Source: Lachnospiraceae bacterium (GTDB lineage Bacteria > Bacillota > Clostridia > Lachnospirales > Lachnospiraceae). Taken from it: a stretch of DNA of 6,739 nt. Location: positions 1 to 6,739 of the forward strand of contig CAAGJU010000249.1 in assembly GCA_900770225.1 (NCBI GenBank), in the 5' to 3' direction. How positions within the stretch are numbered: the stretch's first letter is position 1; the number at the start of each line of letters is the position of its first letter. A program made the position numbers and the translations under genes. Positions 6,085-6,739 of the stretch are shown in pieces. The notes under the pieces were generated by a model, which saw only the letters and a list, made by a program, of their open reading frames with translations, did no database searches and had not been told where the DNA came from.

Positions 6085-6459
6085 TCACATGTTTTTGTTC
6101 AGGAAAGCGGATGAAGCCTGCGCATTGAGTACCCTATCAATCTTATTCAGCGTATCAAAAAACCGCTGCGTCGCAACCATCGGACCGGTCACCGGAAAAC
6201 AAAGGATGTTCCATAGGAACATGTGTCTCCAGGATGTATAGGGACCTTTGATGCCAAGATCCATCGCCTTCTTCTTCAGCTCTTCCGCAATCCCTTCCAT
6301 CCACACAAGCGGATAGATAAACAGCGTCGGGATCCCGAGAAGATAGGCTTTCCAGTAAGGTTGAACCCGGTGCCCAAGCACCGATTCAATTTCCGCCTGC
6401 AGACCGCCAAAAGACATATACAGCAGAAAGCCTAGCCGGTCCGTATGTTCATAATGCAC
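6085..6459 (-). CDS. Small two-helix membrane protein, DUF4234-like
   Basis: A 124-residue protein. A short soluble N-terminus is followed by a hydrophobic stretch around 37-55 with TLFIYPLVW, a basic/acidic helix (EELKKKAMDLGIK, 59-71), a second hydrophobic stretch (about 79-97, HMFLWNILCFPVTGPMVA), and an ending FFDTLNKIDRVLN. The order 'T-x-x-I-Y-x-x-x-W, charged helix, second membrane segment, ...LN' recalls DUF4234-type proteins, but I read this by eye and hold it loosely. The start is taken as GTG 6459 because AAGGAG stands 5 bases upstream; earlier in-frame starts run back into gltS. The gltS stop is 16 bases upstream, so it is cotranscribed with gltS, and the flavoprotein gene starts 77 bases downstream. 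A role next to the transporter or the lipoprotein reductase is only suggested by location. Confidence 0.7.
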   Translation of the reverse strand: MHYEHTDRLGFLLYMSFGGLQAEIESVLGHRVQPYWKAYLLGIPTLFIYPLVWMEGIAEELKKKAMDLGIKGPYTSWRHMFLWNILCFPVTGPMVATQRFFDTLNKIDRVLNAQASSAFLNKNM

Positions 6460-6475
6460 GCATTCTCCTTCCCCA

Positions 6476-6739
6476 TCAGAACAGATTGATGAACACCGTA
6501 ATGACAAGGGAATTGATGAAATCCGCAAACAGACTGCCAACGATCGGAATCAGGAGATAAGCCTTGATTGAATTGCCGTAGCGATCGGTTAATGCTGACA
6601 TGTTTGCCATCGCATTCGGAGTCGCACCCATGCCGAAGCCGCAGACACCTGCCGCAATGACCGCCGCATCATAATCGCTGCCCATAACTTTGAAAACGAT
6701 AAAACGCGCAAACACGAACATAAACACGGTCTGACATCC
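6476..6739 (-). CDS. gltS: Sodium/glutamate symporter GltS, C-terminal part (partial at window edge)
   Basis: The last 87 residues of an inner-membrane Na+-coupled glutamate carrier. Recognition rests on VMGSDYDAAVIAAG followed by CGFGMGATPNAMANM, the conserved GltS loop (G-F-G-x-G-A-T-P-x-A-x-A-N-M), and the final membrane segment AYLLIPIVGSLFADFIN with its late Asp, ending at TGA 6478-6476. The 5' part, with the first half of the inverted-repeat topology, is beyond the window. The visible part has no frameshift. It leads the visible part of the minus-strand unit with the DUF4234-like gene and the flavoprotein reductase. The family is secure from this motif; whether the substrate is glutamate or a related acidic compound cannot be read here. 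Confidence 0.9.
   Translation of the reverse strand, partial: GCQTVFMFVFARFIVFKVMGSDYDAAVIAAGVCGFGMGATPNAMANMSALTDRYGNSIKAYLLIPIVGSLFADFINSLVITVFINLF

Noticed and set aside
1..6739. CRISPR arrays, insertion sequences, tRNA or rRNA genes, riboswitches
   Set aside because: No repeated spacer-like units, transposase motifs, terminal repeats, tRNA cloverleaf or flavin-riboswitch-like conserved blocks were seen by eye, including ahead of the flavoprotein.

Overview
The window looks like a chromosomal segment from a mid-GC, Gram-positive anaerobe of the Firmicutes. A gut Erysipelotrichia-type organism is my best guess, and that is inference. The reasons are AAGGAG-type Shine-Dalgarno sites, a lipobox-bearing extracellular flavoprotein reductase, a PucR/CdaR-type activator, and an MGT-type glycosyltransferase of a style common in such genomes. 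Nearly everything lies on the minus strand; only the left-hand glycosyltransferase, and probably a gene tail at the left edge, read on the plus strand.

Left block (1-1511): the probable last 14 codons of an unknown gene are followed by a strong intrinsic terminator (88-124). An MGT-family glycosyltransferase reading frame begins directly at the end of this terminator (123-1430). It lacks the first roughly 30 residues of the family (first beta strand and glycine-rich loop) and has no promoter or ribosome site, so I treat it as a 5'-truncated, probably non-functional gene. A convergent hairpin at 1473-1511 ends the minus-strand operon coming from the right.

Middle block (1526-4000, minus strand): a four-member transcription unit in the order PucR-type regulator, zinc-ribbon DUF1801 protein, decayed GNAT acetyltransferase pseudogene, intact GNAT acetyltransferase. 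Gaps are about 10-20 bases. The pseudogene carries a nonsense codon, two inferred single-base deletions and two inferred internal deletions, yet its conserved segments remain readable across three frames.

Right block (4054-6739, minus strand): gltS (Na+/glutamate symporter, only the C-terminal end visible), then a 124-residue two-helix membrane protein resembling DUF4234, then a 636-residue lipoprotein with an FMN_bind domain (ApbE-type flavinylation motif) fused to a fumarate-reductase-like FAD domain. A canonical intrinsic terminator follows the flavoprotein. The likely job is extracytoplasmic reduction of a small molecule as a respiratory electron sink. By eye, the positions holding the fumarate-reductase substrate and proton-transfer residues are replaced, so the acceptor is unknown and should not be annotated as fumarate. 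The PucR-type regulator just beyond the terminator is a reasonable candidate regulator of this cluster. This reductase cluster is the most interesting part of the window.
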